DNA of 64,000 nucleotides from Lutibacter oricola (GTDB taxonomy: Bacteria; Bacteroidota; Bacteroidia; Flavobacteriales; Flavobacteriaceae). Below, in pieces: positions 43,393-52,365 of the stretch (the stretch's first letter is position 1; the number at the start of each line of letters is the position of its first letter). The DNA is taken from contig NZ_FNNJ01000002.1 in the NCBI RefSeq assembly GCF_900106565.1, positions 572,786-636,785 on the forward strand. The letters run 5' to 3'. The position numbers and the translations under genes are program-made. A model generated the notes under the pieces. The model was not told the origin of the DNA. It worked only from the letters and a program-made list of their open reading frames with translations, and did no database searches.

Positions 43393-44062
43393 CAATTGTA
43401 TTGTAATAGTTTTCTTTAATTTTTTTAATACTTTTTATCGTTTTTTCCATCCACTCAATATACTTTGCATCTTTCTCTAAATCTGAAAGTTGCCAATGTA
43501 CATCAGTAGCTTTTAATTTTTCGGTAAAACGCTGTAAAATAATAGCTGCAGCAACAGATATATTTAAACTTTCGGTAAAACCTGCCATTGGTATTTTTAA
43601 ATAACCATCTGCATTATCTAAAACTTCTTTTGAAAGCCCTTCCTTTTCAACACCAAAAAAGAAAGCAGATTTTTTAGTTACATCAAAATCTTCTAAATAA
43701 CAAGATTCGTTATGTGGAGTTGTTGCTATAATTTGATATCCTTTTGCACGCAACTCATCCATACAAACCTTTGTGTTATTTGTATCTTTTTCTCTATAAT
43801 AATTAAAATCTAACCATTTTTGAGCACCTTTTGCTACGTGCCTAGATGCGTAAAACTTATATTTATTCTCTATTACATTTATTTCTTGAATTCCAAAAAT
43901 ATCGCAAGTTCTAACAACTGCACTTGCATTATGTGGTTGAAACAAATCTTCAATTGCCACTGTAAAATGGTTTGTACGTTGGTTCAATACTGTTCTAAAA
44001 AGATTTCTTCTTTTTTCTGTTACAAATTGCTCTAAATATGTTGAATACTTATAATCTACCAT
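43379..44062 (-). CDS. TrmH-family RNA 2'-O-methyltransferase
   Basis: A 227-residue SPOUT methyltransferase. The family motifs are LFQPHNASAVVRTCDIFGIQ near residues 40-59, FFFGVEKEGLSKEVLDNADG near 132-151, and the knot region IPMAGFTESLNISVAAAIIL. Similar E. coli TrmH methylates Gm18 in tRNA. The exact target cannot be read from the sequence. It is transcribed alone and convergent with DUF4258. Confidence 0.92.
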   Translation of the reverse strand: MVDYKYSTYLEQFVTEKRRNLFRTVLNQRTNHFTVAIEDLFQPHNASAVVRTCDIFGIQEINVIENKYKFYASRHVAKGAQKWLDFNYYREKDTNNTKVCMDELRAKGYQIIATTPHNESCYLEDFDVTKKSAFFFGVEKEGLSKEVLDNADGYLKIPMAGFTESLNISVAAAIILQRFTEKLKATDVHWQLSDLEKDAKYIEWMEKTIKSIKKIKENYYNTIAIEK

Positions 44063-44104
44063 CTAATTTTATTAAAGTTCAAATATAAATAGTATTTTCA
44101 TACT

Positions 44105-44788
44105 ATGAAAAAAATTGTAGTACTTACTGGCGCTGGTATTAGTGCCGAAAGCGGAATAAAAACTTTTAGAGATGCTGATGGTTTATGGGAAGGACATGAT
44201 ATAATGGAAGTTGCTTCACCAATTGGTTGGAATAAAAATAAAGAATTAGTCCTCGATTTTTATAACAAACGTAGAGCTCAGTTATTAAATGTTGTTCCAA
44301 ATAATGGTCATAAAGCGTTAGTTAACCTTGAAAAAATGTATGAAACTACTATAATAACTCAAAATGTTGATGATTTACATGAAAGAGCTGGAAGTTCTAA
44401 CATAGTACATTTACACGGCGAATTGTTTAAAGTAAGAAGCACAAGAAATGAAAACCTTGTATTTAATTGGACTAAAGACTTAAATCTAGGTGATTTATGT
44501 CCTCAAAGTTCACAATTACGACCTCATATTGTTTGGTTTGGTGAAGAAGTACCAATGTTAGATAAAGCGATTGAAATAACAGAAAAAGCCGATGTATTAA
44601 TAATAATAGGCACGTCTATGCAGGTTTACCCTGCTGCTAATTTAGTAAATTATATAAAGCCAAATACTCCTATTTATTTTATAGATCCAAAGCCTTCAAT
44701 AAATAAAAACGACTTTAATAATTTAACTATTGTAGCGAAACCAGCTTCTATAGGTGTACCAAAAATTGTTAACCAATTAACTCTTTAA
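44105..44788 (+). CDS. cobB: Sirtuin NAD-dependent protein deacylase, zinc cysteines absent
   Basis: A 227-residue class III-like sirtuin. It has the NAD-binding TGAGISAESGIKTFRDADG near residues 8-26, TQNVDDLHERAG near 85-96, and the catalytic His104 in VHLHGEL. GTSMQVYPAANL is the second NAD motif. The usual four zinc cysteines in the small domain are missing: the whole protein has a single cysteine, Cys132 in DLCPQSSQLRP. Sirtuins remove acetyl or succinyl groups from lysine. Its last 20 bp overlap the convergent DUF6495 gene. Confidence 0.9.
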   Translation: MKKIVVLTGAGISAESGIKTFRDADGLWEGHDIMEVASPIGWNKNKELVLDFYNKRRAQLLNVVPNNGHKALVNLEKMYETTIITQNVDDLHERAGSSNIVHLHGELFKVRSTRNENLVFNWTKDLNLGDLCPQSSQLRPHIVWFGEEVPMLDKAIEITEKADVLIIIGTSMQVYPAANLVNYIKPNTPIYFIDPKPSINKNDFNNLTIVAKPASIGVPKIVNQLTL

Positions 44789-45239
44789 CTGTATGAAATA
44801 ATTCTCCTTTAGATATTTGAGCTCCCATTTCTATTAATTTAAATAACTCTGGGTTTCTTTCGTTAGTATATTTTTTTGAAGCTTTAAAATATTCAAAATC
44901 ATTATGTAGAGGGTTTTGTTGAAACCATTCAAAATCAGCTTCATTTAAAAAACTTTTCTCTTTATTATTTAATTTCACATACAAACGTATAATTTCCTTA
45001 GAATTACATTGAAATAAATTAATATGATTTTCAGAAATATGGTTTAAAAATTTAGTTTTCGTCAAAACATCTTCCCAAACAACATCGCTAAAAATATTTA
45101 ACTCTTCTTCTGCCATTTTTGGTTTTCTTACCTTCATTTCTTCCCATTCCTTAATATCTATTTGCTGTGTTGCTAAAAACTGGGCAAATTCATGATGTAA
45201 TTCTAAAAATTGCTCTTTTGCTAATTGTCTATACTTCAT
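44769..45239 (-). CDS. DUF6495-type protein, conserved in Flavobacteriaceae
   Basis: A 156-residue soluble acidic protein. The beginning MKYRQLAKEQFLELHHEFAQ, the EEELNIFSDVVWEDVLTK region and the PLHNDFEYFKASKKYTNERN stretch are the pattern I associate with DUF6495 proteins. There is no signal, membrane helix or catalytic motif. Function unknown. It converges on cobB with a 20-bp overlap. A hairpin repeat lies directly upstream at 45245-45301. Confidence 0.7.
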   Translation of the reverse strand: MKYRQLAKEQFLELHHEFAQFLATQQIDIKEWEEMKVRKPKMAEEELNIFSDVVWEDVLTKTKFLNHISENHINLFQCNSKEIIRLYVKLNNKEKSFLNEADFEWFQQNPLHNDFEYFKASKKYTNERNPELFKLIEMGAQISKGELFHTVKELIG

Positions 45240-45244
45240 TTCTA

Positions 45245-45301
45245 TGGTTATTGAGTGGAGTCGAAATTACTAAAAATCACTTCGACTCCGCTCAGTGATC
45301 A
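45245..45301. repeat. Flavobacterial hairpin repeat (TCGACTCCGCTC type)
   Basis: TGAGTGGAGTCGAA at 45252-45265 pairs with TTCGACTCCGCTCA at 45281-45294 (14 bp, one T-G), and the stem extends outward by wobble pairs to 45245 and 45301. From memory, similar TTCGACTCCGCTCAGT sequences are scattered through many flavobacterial genomes. Its role is unknown. Confidence 0.7.
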
Positions 45302-45304
45302 CAT

Positions 45305-45333
45305 AAAAAAACCGCCCAAAATTGGGCGGTTCA
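45305..45333 (-). terminator. Intrinsic terminator after the TonB receptor gene
   Basis: AACCGCCCAA and TTGGGCGGTT form a perfect 10-bp GC-rich stem with a two-base gap. On the minus strand a T-run follows. Confidence 0.92.
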
Positions 45334-45352
45334 AATATATTAAATTTTAAAT

Positions 45353-48300
45353 TTAGAACGTATAACGTAATCCAAATTGTGCTTGCCATCTAGAAATTAA
45401 TGAAGAATCATAAACAAATGTTTTGTTAGAGTCTGCATTAAATGTATAAGTTGGAGCCTTAGACACAGGATCTACTGTTACACCTAAAGGTTGTTGATTA
45501 GCTGGTAATTGTACCAATCCCCAGTCTGAATTAAGCATATTTCCAATATTTAATACGTTAGCACTAAATTCAACTCTATGCCCATTTTTCAGCTTTAATT
45601 CTTGCATTAATTTAAAGTCCCATTTACCTCTCCAAGGAGCTAAAGCACCATATCTTTTAAAATACTCACCTCTATGCTCACTTAAATAATCATCTTGTTG
45701 AATAAATTGTTCAAAAGCAGCAGCATCACCAGGGCTAGTAAAGTTCATATGGCTTAATTGATTTTCTGTAGGAATAAAAATTAAATCATTTAATCCAGAA
45801 CCATCATTATTTATATCTCCACCATACGTGTAGTTATATCTACCACCTTGAGCATACTCAAAGAAAGTTGCCATAGTTGTTGTCCACTGATCTGTAGAAC
45901 CATAATTAAAAGCTTTAGAAATAACACCTAAAATTCTGTGTTTATCTCCATATTTTGAATTTGCTAAAGAAGCCGTATTTGCATCACCTAAAGTTGGGTT
46001 AAAATCAAAAGCATCTCCAGTAATTTCAGCTTCAATAGAGTTTACATCTTTAGAATCTAAATAGTTATAAGCTATGCTTGTATATAAACCATTATCAAAC
46101 GATTTTTGAAGTTTTGTTGAGAAGTTAAACGATTTTCCTTTACTTGAATTGGTAAATACATAACCTGTATTACCTTTATCAGCATCCTCATAGTAAGGTC
46201 TAGAATCTCCATATCCATTAAGTGAACCAGAAGGATTTCTTAACCCCCAGTTTTGTACATGAGCACCATTAATATCTTTTGTAACTACCATATCTGTAGT
46301 CCAAACTAGTCCGTTTTTAAACTTAACATCTGTTCCTAAACTAGTTCTAAACACTTGTGGAAATTGAAAACTAGGATCAACCATTTGGTAATACCATACA
46401 TTTGGATTAGCTATTTGATTTCCTAACCATACAAATGGTAAACGACCTGTAAATATTCCTGTTCCACCTCTAACTTGAAAAGTTTTATTACCTAAAACAT
46501 CCCAATTAACACCTAATCTTGGAGAAACTAACCAACTATCTGTTGGCATTTGTGTGTTATCTAAAAGAACTTCTTCTCCTGTATTTGGATTATAATATGG
46601 TATTTCAGGTGCATATACTGATCTATCAATAACTTCTTGTGCTTTTTCATCAGTATCAAAAAACAAAGGCTTATCTATACGAACACCATAAGTTAACGTA
46701 AAGTCATCAGAAACTGAAAATTCATCTTGTAAATAAAAAGCTATTTGACCTACATTAGTTTCAGCTAAAGACCAACCTTCTCCATTTTCTAATGCATTAT
46801 TATTTGCATAAACGCCTTCTGCATTTGCCATTGCATCTGCTAATAACCCATTAGAAACAGCTGTGTTAAATGCGCTCATATCTGCAAAATCTCCAAAAAA
46901 TGCTCCAACATATCCTCTAGCATCTCCAAAACCATAAGTTCCTAAGTTGAATGAATTGTCAAACTCAAACTTTTCGAAAGAAAAACCTGCAGTAATTGTA
47001 TGGTTTTCTAAGAAATAATTGAAATTATCAGAAACTTGAAAAACTTTTTGATCTAATGTATTGTTAATTGAAAATGGCTCGTGACCAGCTACAATATAAT
47101 TAGACCCTCCATTTAAAATTCTAAAAGCTGGCATTGGTTGAGACTTTGGTGTTCTAAAATCATCGAAATGTGTATAACCTGCTCTAAACTTATTTGTTGC
47201 TTTATCTGAAAATGTAGAATTTAATTCAACCTGAAATGATTGAATTTTATTATTCATTTCATATCCAGAATTTTCGAACTGTAACATGCTATATGAAGGA
47301 CCTCTAAATCCTAAAGCTGTTGGATGCGCTGTTTTATCTTGAGAAGCATCTAAAAAGTTATAGATAAATGCTGCTCTATGCTTATCACTAATATTCCAAT
47401 CTAATTTAAAAATACCTTTTATAGATTTGGTGTCGTGTGTAAAACCTTGGTAAGCACCAGTATCATAGCCTAATCCTGCTAAAGCAGATTGTACAGCCAT
47501 TAAATCACTTTCTAAAACTCTAGATTCATTAATAGCTCCTGTACCTGTATTTGGTAACCAAGATTGACCTAAATCCGTTCTATCATCACTTTCAAAGTTT
47601 GCGAAGAAAAATAATTTATCTTTTACTATTGGTGCTCCAACACTTACACCATATTGAATTTGCTCTAATTTTGGAACAAATATTTTTTCGCCTTTAACTT
47701 TACTACCAGTTAAATCTTGATTTCTAAAATAACCATAAATAGTTCCAGATACTTCATTAGTACCAGATTTTGTTACAGCATCAATAGAAGCTCCTGTAAA
47801 TCCTGATTGAGAAACATCATAAGGAGCAGTAGCAACAGAAATTTGTTCAATAGCATCTAAAGAAACTGGTTGAGCAGAAGTTTGTCCTCCTGGTGTAGCT
47901 GCATCTAACCCAAATGGATTGTTAAAAATGGCTCCATCTAACGTAAAGTTATTGAATTGATCGTTTCTTCCACCAAATGAACCTCCCGAAGCAGAAGGAT
48001 CTAAACGGTAAAAATCTGAAGCAGAACGAGAAATTGTTGGTAAATTTTTTAAATCTCTAGCTCCAACACTTGTGTGAGCTCCAGTTCTATCATTATTAAA
48101 AGTTGAACTTTTTTGAGCAGTAATAACTACTTCATTTAGTTGTTCACTTTCAGCAACCATTTTAATGTTTACATCAAATGATTTTCCTAAATCTAAATAT
48201 ACATCAGTATATTCAATAGTTTTAAAGCCTACATAACTTACCGAAATGGTGTAAGGTCCACCTACACGTAAGTTTGGTAAGGTAAAACGTCCGCTTTCTA

Positions 48301-48481
48301 AAGTCATTGTTCCAGCAACAGTTCCAGATGGAGTGTGCTTTGCAATTACATTAGCACCAAATAATCCTTCTCCAGAATCATCAGTTACTACACCATTTAT
48401 TTTTGAAGATGTAACCTGTGCGAATGTAAAACTTACAATTGTAATGCTTAATAGCAAAGTAAAAAGTAATTGTTTTTTCAT
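45353..48481 (-). CDS. Oar-like TonB-dependent outer membrane receptor
   Basis: A 1042-residue protein. A signal (MKKQLLFTLLLSITIVSFTF) is followed by a carboxypeptidase-regulatory-like domain (about 25-115) and then the plug. The plug begins NEVVITAQKSSTF and contains NFTLDGAIFNNPFGLD and VDAVTKSG-type stretches. The rest is a 22-strand barrel ending WQAQFGLRYTF with a C-terminal aromatic residue. It is of the Oar type, which in flavobacteria is thought to handle adhesion or peptide-like substrates rather than glycans. There is no SusD partner beside it. A TAATTTTG promoter element lies 31 bp upstream of the start. Confidence 0.93.
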   Translation of the reverse strand: MKKQLLFTLLLSITIVSFTFAQVTSSKINGVVTDDSGEGLFGANVIAKHTPSGTVAGTMTLESGRFTLPNLRVGGPYTISVSYVGFKTIEYTDVYLDLGKSFDVNIKMVAESEQLNEVVITAQKSSTFNNDRTGAHTSVGARDLKNLPTISRSASDFYRLDPSASGGSFGGRNDQFNNFTLDGAIFNNPFGLDAATPGGQTSAQPVSLDAIEQISVATAPYDVSQSGFTGASIDAVTKSGTNEVSGTIYGYFRNQDLTGSKVKGEKIFVPKLEQIQYGVSVGAPIVKDKLFFFANFESDDRTDLGQSWLPNTGTGAINESRVLESDLMAVQSALAGLGYDTGAYQGFTHDTKSIKGIFKLDWNISDKHRAAFIYNFLDASQDKTAHPTALGFRGPSYSMLQFENSGYEMNNKIQSFQVELNSTFSDKATNKFRAGYTHFDDFRTPKSQPMPAFRILNGGSNYIVAGHEPFSINNTLDQKVFQVSDNFNYFLENHTITAGFSFEKFEFDNSFNLGTYGFGDARGYVGAFFGDFADMSAFNTAVSNGLLADAMANAEGVYANNNALENGEGWSLAETNVGQIAFYLQDEFSVSDDFTLTYGVRIDKPLFFDTDEKAQEVIDRSVYAPEIPYYNPNTGEEVLLDNTQMPTDSWLVSPRLGVNWDVLGNKTFQVRGGTGIFTGRLPFVWLGNQIANPNVWYYQMVDPSFQFPQVFRTSLGTDVKFKNGLVWTTDMVVTKDINGAHVQNWGLRNPSGSLNGYGDSRPYYEDADKGNTGYVFTNSSKGKSFNFSTKLQKSFDNGLYTSIAYNYLDSKDVNSIEAEITGDAFDFNPTLGDANTASLANSKYGDKHRILGVISKAFNYGSTDQWTTTMATFFEYAQGGRYNYTYGGDINNDGSGLNDLIFIPTENQLSHMNFTSPGDAAAFEQFIQQDDYLSEHRGEYFKRYGALAPWRGKWDFKLMQELKLKNGHRVEFSANVLNIGNMLNSDWGLVQLPANQQPLGVTVDPVSKAPTYTFNADSNKTFVYDSSLISRWQAQFGLRYTF

Positions 48482-48512
48482 ATTTATTAGTTAATGTTGA
48501 GTTAATATTTCG

Positions 48513-48520
48513 CAAAATTA
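48513..48520 (-). promoter_or_regulatory. TAnnTTTG (-7) element for the TonB receptor gene
   Basis: TAATTTTG on the minus strand ends 31 bases before the ATG. It overlaps the space after the rplI terminator. Confidence 0.45.
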
Positions 48521-48523
48521 ACT

Positions 48524-48553
48524 AAAAAAGGCCCGCTATAAATAGCGAGCCTT
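48524..48553 (-). terminator. Intrinsic terminator after rplI
   Basis: AAGGCCCGCTAT pairs with ATAGCGAGCCTT (one mismatch) around AA. On the minus strand the following T-run fits. It lies 27 bp past the rplI stop. Confidence 0.8.
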
Positions 48554-48580
48554 AATACTTTATTAACGATTGATTGTTAA

Positions 48581-49033
48581 TTACTTTGCTTCTGCAATAA
48601 TTTCAATCGGTAATTCAACAATAACAGATCTATGTAATCTTACTGTTGCATTATATTTTCCAAGTCTCTTAATGTTTCCACCTTCAACTTTAATATATTT
48701 TTTATCAATTGAATGACCAGCTGCAGCAAATACTTCTGCAACATTACCATTATTTACTGAACCAAATAATTTAGAACCATCTCCTGTTTTAGCAGAAATT
48801 TTGATTTCTAATTCTTTAATAGCGTCAGCAACTTTAGTAGCGTCCTTAATTAATTTTTCTTCTTTAAAAGCTCTTTGCTTTAAAGTTTCAGCTAATACTT
48901 TTTTAGCTGAAGTTGTAGCTAATACTGCAACTCCTTGAGGAATTAAAAAGTTACGACCGTAACCATTTTTTACAGTAACAATATCATCTTTGAAACCTAC
49001 GTTTTCAACGTCTTGTTTTAATATAATTTCCAT
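48581..49033 (-). CDS. rplI: 50S ribosomal protein L9
   Basis: A 150-residue protein with the L9 N-terminal domain (MEIILKQDVENVGFKDD, VKNGYGRNFLIPQGVAV), the long connecting helix rich in Lys and Ala (about 40-75), and a C-terminal RNA-binding domain with GDGSKLFGSVNNGNVAE. Third gene of rpsF-rpsR-rplI. Confidence 0.98.
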   Translation of the reverse strand: MEIILKQDVENVGFKDDIVTVKNGYGRNFLIPQGVAVLATTSAKKVLAETLKQRAFKEEKLIKDATKVADAIKELEIKISAKTGDGSKLFGSVNNGNVAEVFAAAGHSIDKKYIKVEGGNIKRLGKYNATVRLHRSVIVELPIEIIAEAK

Positions 49034-49048
49034 ATTACTTCCTCTTTA

Positions 49049-49342
49049 TTATTTTAACATATCACCTACGTAAGGCATTAAAGCTAAATGACGAGCTCTT
49101 TTGATAGCTACAGCCACTTTACGTTGGTATTTTAATGATGTACCTGTTAATCTACGAGGTAAAATTTTACCTTGTTCATTAACTAAATACATTAAGAAAT
49201 CAGCATCTTTATAATCGATATATTTGATACCATTCTTTTTGAAACGACAGTATTTTTTCACCTGCTTAGTGTCAATATCTAATGGAGTTAGGTAACGAAC
49301 ATCACCTTGTTTTCCTCCTTTTGCTTGTTGATCTATAGACAT
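49049..49342 (-). CDS. rpsR: 30S ribosomal protein S18
   Basis: A 97-residue basic protein. The family core is [19 protein letters not shown], then [20 protein letters not shown] and [13 protein letters not shown]. It lies between rpsF and rplI with 6 and 15 bp gaps. The typical zinc-ligand cysteines of some S18 proteins are absent, as is common in this phylum. Confidence 0.97.
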   Translation of the reverse strand: MSIDQQAKGGKQGDVRYLTPLDIDTKQVKKYCRFKKNGIKYIDYKDADFLMYLVNEQGKILPRRLTGTSLKYQRKVAVAIKRARHLALMPYVGDMLK

Positions 49343-49348
49343 AACTTC

Positions 49349-49690
49349 TTACTTTTTAGATGATTTAACTCTATCTCTTCTTTTTACAGCCCAAGCCGCA
49401 GCATGTTTATCTAACTTTACAGTTAAATAACGCATAATGCTATCGTCTCTTCTAAATTCAAGTTCTAAAGGAGAAATTTCTACTCCTTCAACCTTGTACT
49501 CAAATAAGTGGTAAAATCCACTTTTTTTGTTTTGAATTGTGTAAGCTAATTTTTTTAGCCCCCAATCTTCTTTCGAAATCATTTCGGCACCTTTAGAAAC
49601 AAGATAGTCTTCAAACTTCTTTACTGTTTCCTTTACCTGAACATCAGATAAAACGGGATTCAAAATGAAAACAGTTTCGTAATGATTCAT
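49349..49690 (-). CDS. rpsF: 30S ribosomal protein S6
   Basis: A 113-residue protein: MNHYETVFILNPVLSDVQVK, WGLKKLAYTIQNKKSGFYHL and FRRDDSIMRYLTVKLDKHAA are the S6 pattern. It binds S18 in the ribosome platform. The frame opens at a TTG at 49735 that overlaps the promoter; the ATG at 49690 gives the standard start. Confidence 0.97.
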   Translation of the reverse strand: MNHYETVFILNPVLSDVQVKETVKKFEDYLVSKGAEMISKEDWGLKKLAYTIQNKKSGFYHLFEYKVEGVEISPLELEFRRDDSIMRYLTVKLDKHAAAWAVKRRDRVKSSKK

Positions 49691-49724
49691 ATATATTAAT
49701 TTTAAATTTTTACTTTTAAGGTTG

Positions 49725-49754
49725 CAAAAGTACAATTTTAAACGTTATTAGCAA
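49725..49754 (-). promoter_or_regulatory. Promoter of rpsF-rpsR-rplI
   Basis: Minus strand: TTG (49754-49752), exactly 19 bp, then TACTTTTG (49732-49725). With the tRNA promoter, this is one of the two ideal TTG-N19-TAnnTTTG matches in the window. Confidence 0.8.
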
Positions 49755-49772
49755 CACTTTAATAATCTTTTT

Positions 49773-52229
49773 TTAATTAAAATTATCTACATCAATTCCT
49801 AACCTAACAGATCTAAATTCTTTTACTGCTTGAAAAGAATTAATTATTCGTCTAATTTGTTGCTTTGTACCACCAATTGACTGATTATGAGGAATTTTAA
49901 TAATTAAAGTACGAATGTAATAATTACGTATTCTAGAGATAGAAGGTGCTGTTGGGCCCAATACATTTTGTTTAAAACTATTTGTTAGCGATTGACCTAA
50001 CCAATTTGCTGCCATTTCCACTCTATTAAAATCTTTATGTCGAAGCGTAATTTTAATTAATCTATAAAACGGCGGATAATGATATTGCCAGCGTTCATCT
50101 AATTGTTCTTTAAACATCGTATCATAATCATTTATAGATACTTGCTGTAATATTTGATGATATGGATTAAATGTTTGAATGGCTACTTTACCTCTTTTTT
50201 TAAATCTACCTGCTCTTCCTGCAACTTGTACCATTAATTGATAACTACGTTCATGTGCTCTAAAGTCTGGGAAATTCAACATATTATCTGCATTCATAAC
50301 ACCAACCAAGGTAACATTAGAAAAATCTAAGCCTTTTGAAAGCATTTGTGTACCCACTAAAATATCAATTTCTTGTGCTTGAAATTGGCCTATAATTTTT
50401 TGATACCCAAATTTTCCTCTTGTGGTATCTAAATCCATTCTACCAACATTAGCTTTTGGAAATAGCGCGTCTATTTCTGTTTCTATTTGTTCTGTACCAA
50501 ATCCTTTAGTATTTAATTTTTCGCTACCACAAGCTCCACAATTATACATTAACGCCTGTTTATGGCCACAATAGTGACAACGTAACTCCTTTTTATAATT
50601 ATGGTAGGTTAAGCTAACATCACAATTAGGGCATTGTGGCGAAACTCCACAAGTTTCACATTCCAAAACAGGCGAATACCCTCTTCTATTTTGAAATAAT
50701 ATAACTTGTTCTTTTTCTTCTAAAGCTTCAGCAATTAATTCCAATAATCTATCTGAAAAATGCCCTGACATTCTTTTCTTCTTATATTTTTCTTTTATGT
50801 CAACAAGTTCAATTTCAGGTAGCATAACATCATTATATCGCCTGTTTAACTCTACATAACCATATTTACCTTGCTTTGCATTATGAAAAGACTCAACACT
50901 TGGTGTTGCAGAACCTAATAATACTTTTGCTTTATGATGATTTGCTAATACTATAGAAGCATCACGAGCGTGATATCTTGGAGAAGGATCAAATTGTTTG
51001 AAAGATGTTTCGTGTTCTTCATCAACTATAATTAACCCTAAATTTGAATACGGCAAAAATATAGAAGATCTAGCGCCTAAAATTAAACGAGCTTTCGGCT
51101 TATTATCTAACACATTATTCCAAACTTCAACACGCTCATTTATTGAATATTTAGAGTGAAATACAGATAGATAATCTCCAAAATAAACCTGCAATCTATC
51201 AATTAATTGTGTAGTTAAGGCAATTTCAGGCAGTAAATATAAAACCTGCTTACCTTCTTTAAGTATCTCTTTAATTAACTTTACGTAAATTTCAGTTTTA
51301 CCACTACTTGTAACTCCTTTTAAAAGTGTAGTAAAGTTAGTTTTAAAACATTCTTTTATTTCTAAAAAAGCTGTTTCTTGATAACTAGATAATTCTAAAA
51401 TATTTTTTGTTTTTCCTTCAAAATTAATTCTATCTTTTTGAAGATAATATATTTCTAAATACTCCTTATCTACTAATGCTTTTAATACTGCTGGCGTACA
51501 ACCTGCTTTATCAATTAACTCTGTAGATTTTATTGGTTTTTTTAATGAATTTAATTGAAAATACGCTAAAATTAATTCTCGTTGTTTTTTAGCTCTACTT
51601 AACAATTCTAATAATTCTGGTAATTTATTTTCTGAACTCCAAGCCTCATTAATTCTAACATATTTTATTAGTTTTGGCTTATACTGCTCATAAATTTGCT
51701 CTTTAATAACAATTACCTCTTTATCTATTAATGTTTTTAAAACAGGTAAAACGGTTTTTTTATTAAGTATTTCAACTATTTGCTGAACTGTTAATTGTTG
51801 ATGGTTTTCTAAAGCTTCAAAAATTAAAAATTCATCGTTGTTTAATTCATTTTCGTCAATATTGTTTTCTACCAACTGAATAATACTCTCGCTTTCTAAC
51901 ATAAATGCTGAAGGCATTGCAGCTCTAAAAACTTCACCTAAAGAACACATATAATACCCCGAAATCCAATCCCAATGTTTTAATTGAAATTCATTAACTA
52001 TAGGTTTTTCATCTAATATTTGATGAATATCCTTAGCATCATAGCCAACAGGAGCTTCATTATGAATTTTATATACCAACGCAGTATATATTTTGGATTT
52101 TCCAAATTCAACAGCAACCCTTATACCTGGTTTTAAAAATTGAGCTTCGGCTTCAGTTATTCTATAGGTAAATAACTTTTGAAGCGGAATAGGTAAAATA
52201 ACGTTTATAAAGTGGCCTTTTGTATTCAT
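49773..52229 (-). CDS. priA: Primosomal replication protein PriA (helicase)
   Basis: An 818-residue superfamily 2 helicase that restarts collapsed replication forks. The N-terminal 3'-DNA-binding domain (1-110) is followed by a winged-helix part. The helicase core has GVTSSGKTEIYVKLIKE near residues 305-321 (Walker A) and the DEEH motif. The eight zinc cysteines are in CETCGVSPQCPNCD and the following CHYCGH and CGACG. Motif VI is in MVQVAGRAGR. Length is normal for flavobacteria. Confidence 0.97.
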   Translation of the reverse strand: MNTKGHFINVILPIPLQKLFTYRITEAEAQFLKPGIRVAVEFGKSKIYTALVYKIHNEAPVGYDAKDIHQILDEKPIVNEFQLKHWDWISGYYMCSLGEVFRAAMPSAFMLESESIIQLVENNIDENELNNDEFLIFEALENHQQLTVQQIVEILNKKTVLPVLKTLIDKEVIVIKEQIYEQYKPKLIKYVRINEAWSSENKLPELLELLSRAKKQRELILAYFQLNSLKKPIKSTELIDKAGCTPAVLKALVDKEYLEIYYLQKDRINFEGKTKNILELSSYQETAFLEIKECFKTNFTTLLKGVTSSGKTEIYVKLIKEILKEGKQVLYLLPEIALTTQLIDRLQVYFGDYLSVFHSKYSINERVEVWNNVLDNKPKARLILGARSSIFLPYSNLGLIIVDEEHETSFKQFDPSPRYHARDASIVLANHHKAKVLLGSATPSVESFHNAKQGKYGYVELNRRYNDVMLPEIELVDIKEKYKKKRMSGHFSDRLLELIAEALEEKEQVILFQNRRGYSPVLECETCGVSPQCPNCDVSLTYHNYKKELRCHYCGHKQALMYNCGACGSEKLNTKGFGTEQIETEIDALFPKANVGRMDLDTTRGKFGYQKIIGQFQAQEIDILVGTQMLSKGLDFSNVTLVGVMNADNMLNFPDFRAHERSYQLMVQVAGRAGRFKKRGKVAIQTFNPYHQILQQVSINDYDTMFKEQLDERWQYHYPPFYRLIKITLRHKDFNRVEMAANWLGQSLTNSFKQNVLGPTAPSISRIRNYYIRTLIIKIPHNQSIGGTKQQIRRIINSFQAVKEFRSVRLGIDVDNFN

Positions 52230-52339
52230 TGAGGCTGTAAAAATATTGATTTCATATTAATAATTAACAATTAAAATTAAGTTAATTTAAATGATTCTTT
52301 ATTGTTACAAATGTCACTTACAAAAATCCCCGTAAACCC

Positions 52340-52347
52340 TAAATTTG
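52340..52347 (+). promoter_or_regulatory. TAnnTTTG (-7) element for the di-haem peroxidase gene
   Basis: TAAATTTG lies 18 bases before the ATG at 52366. No TTG at proper spacing. Confidence 0.45.
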
Positions 52348-52365
52348 CACTTTAATTTATAAGTC

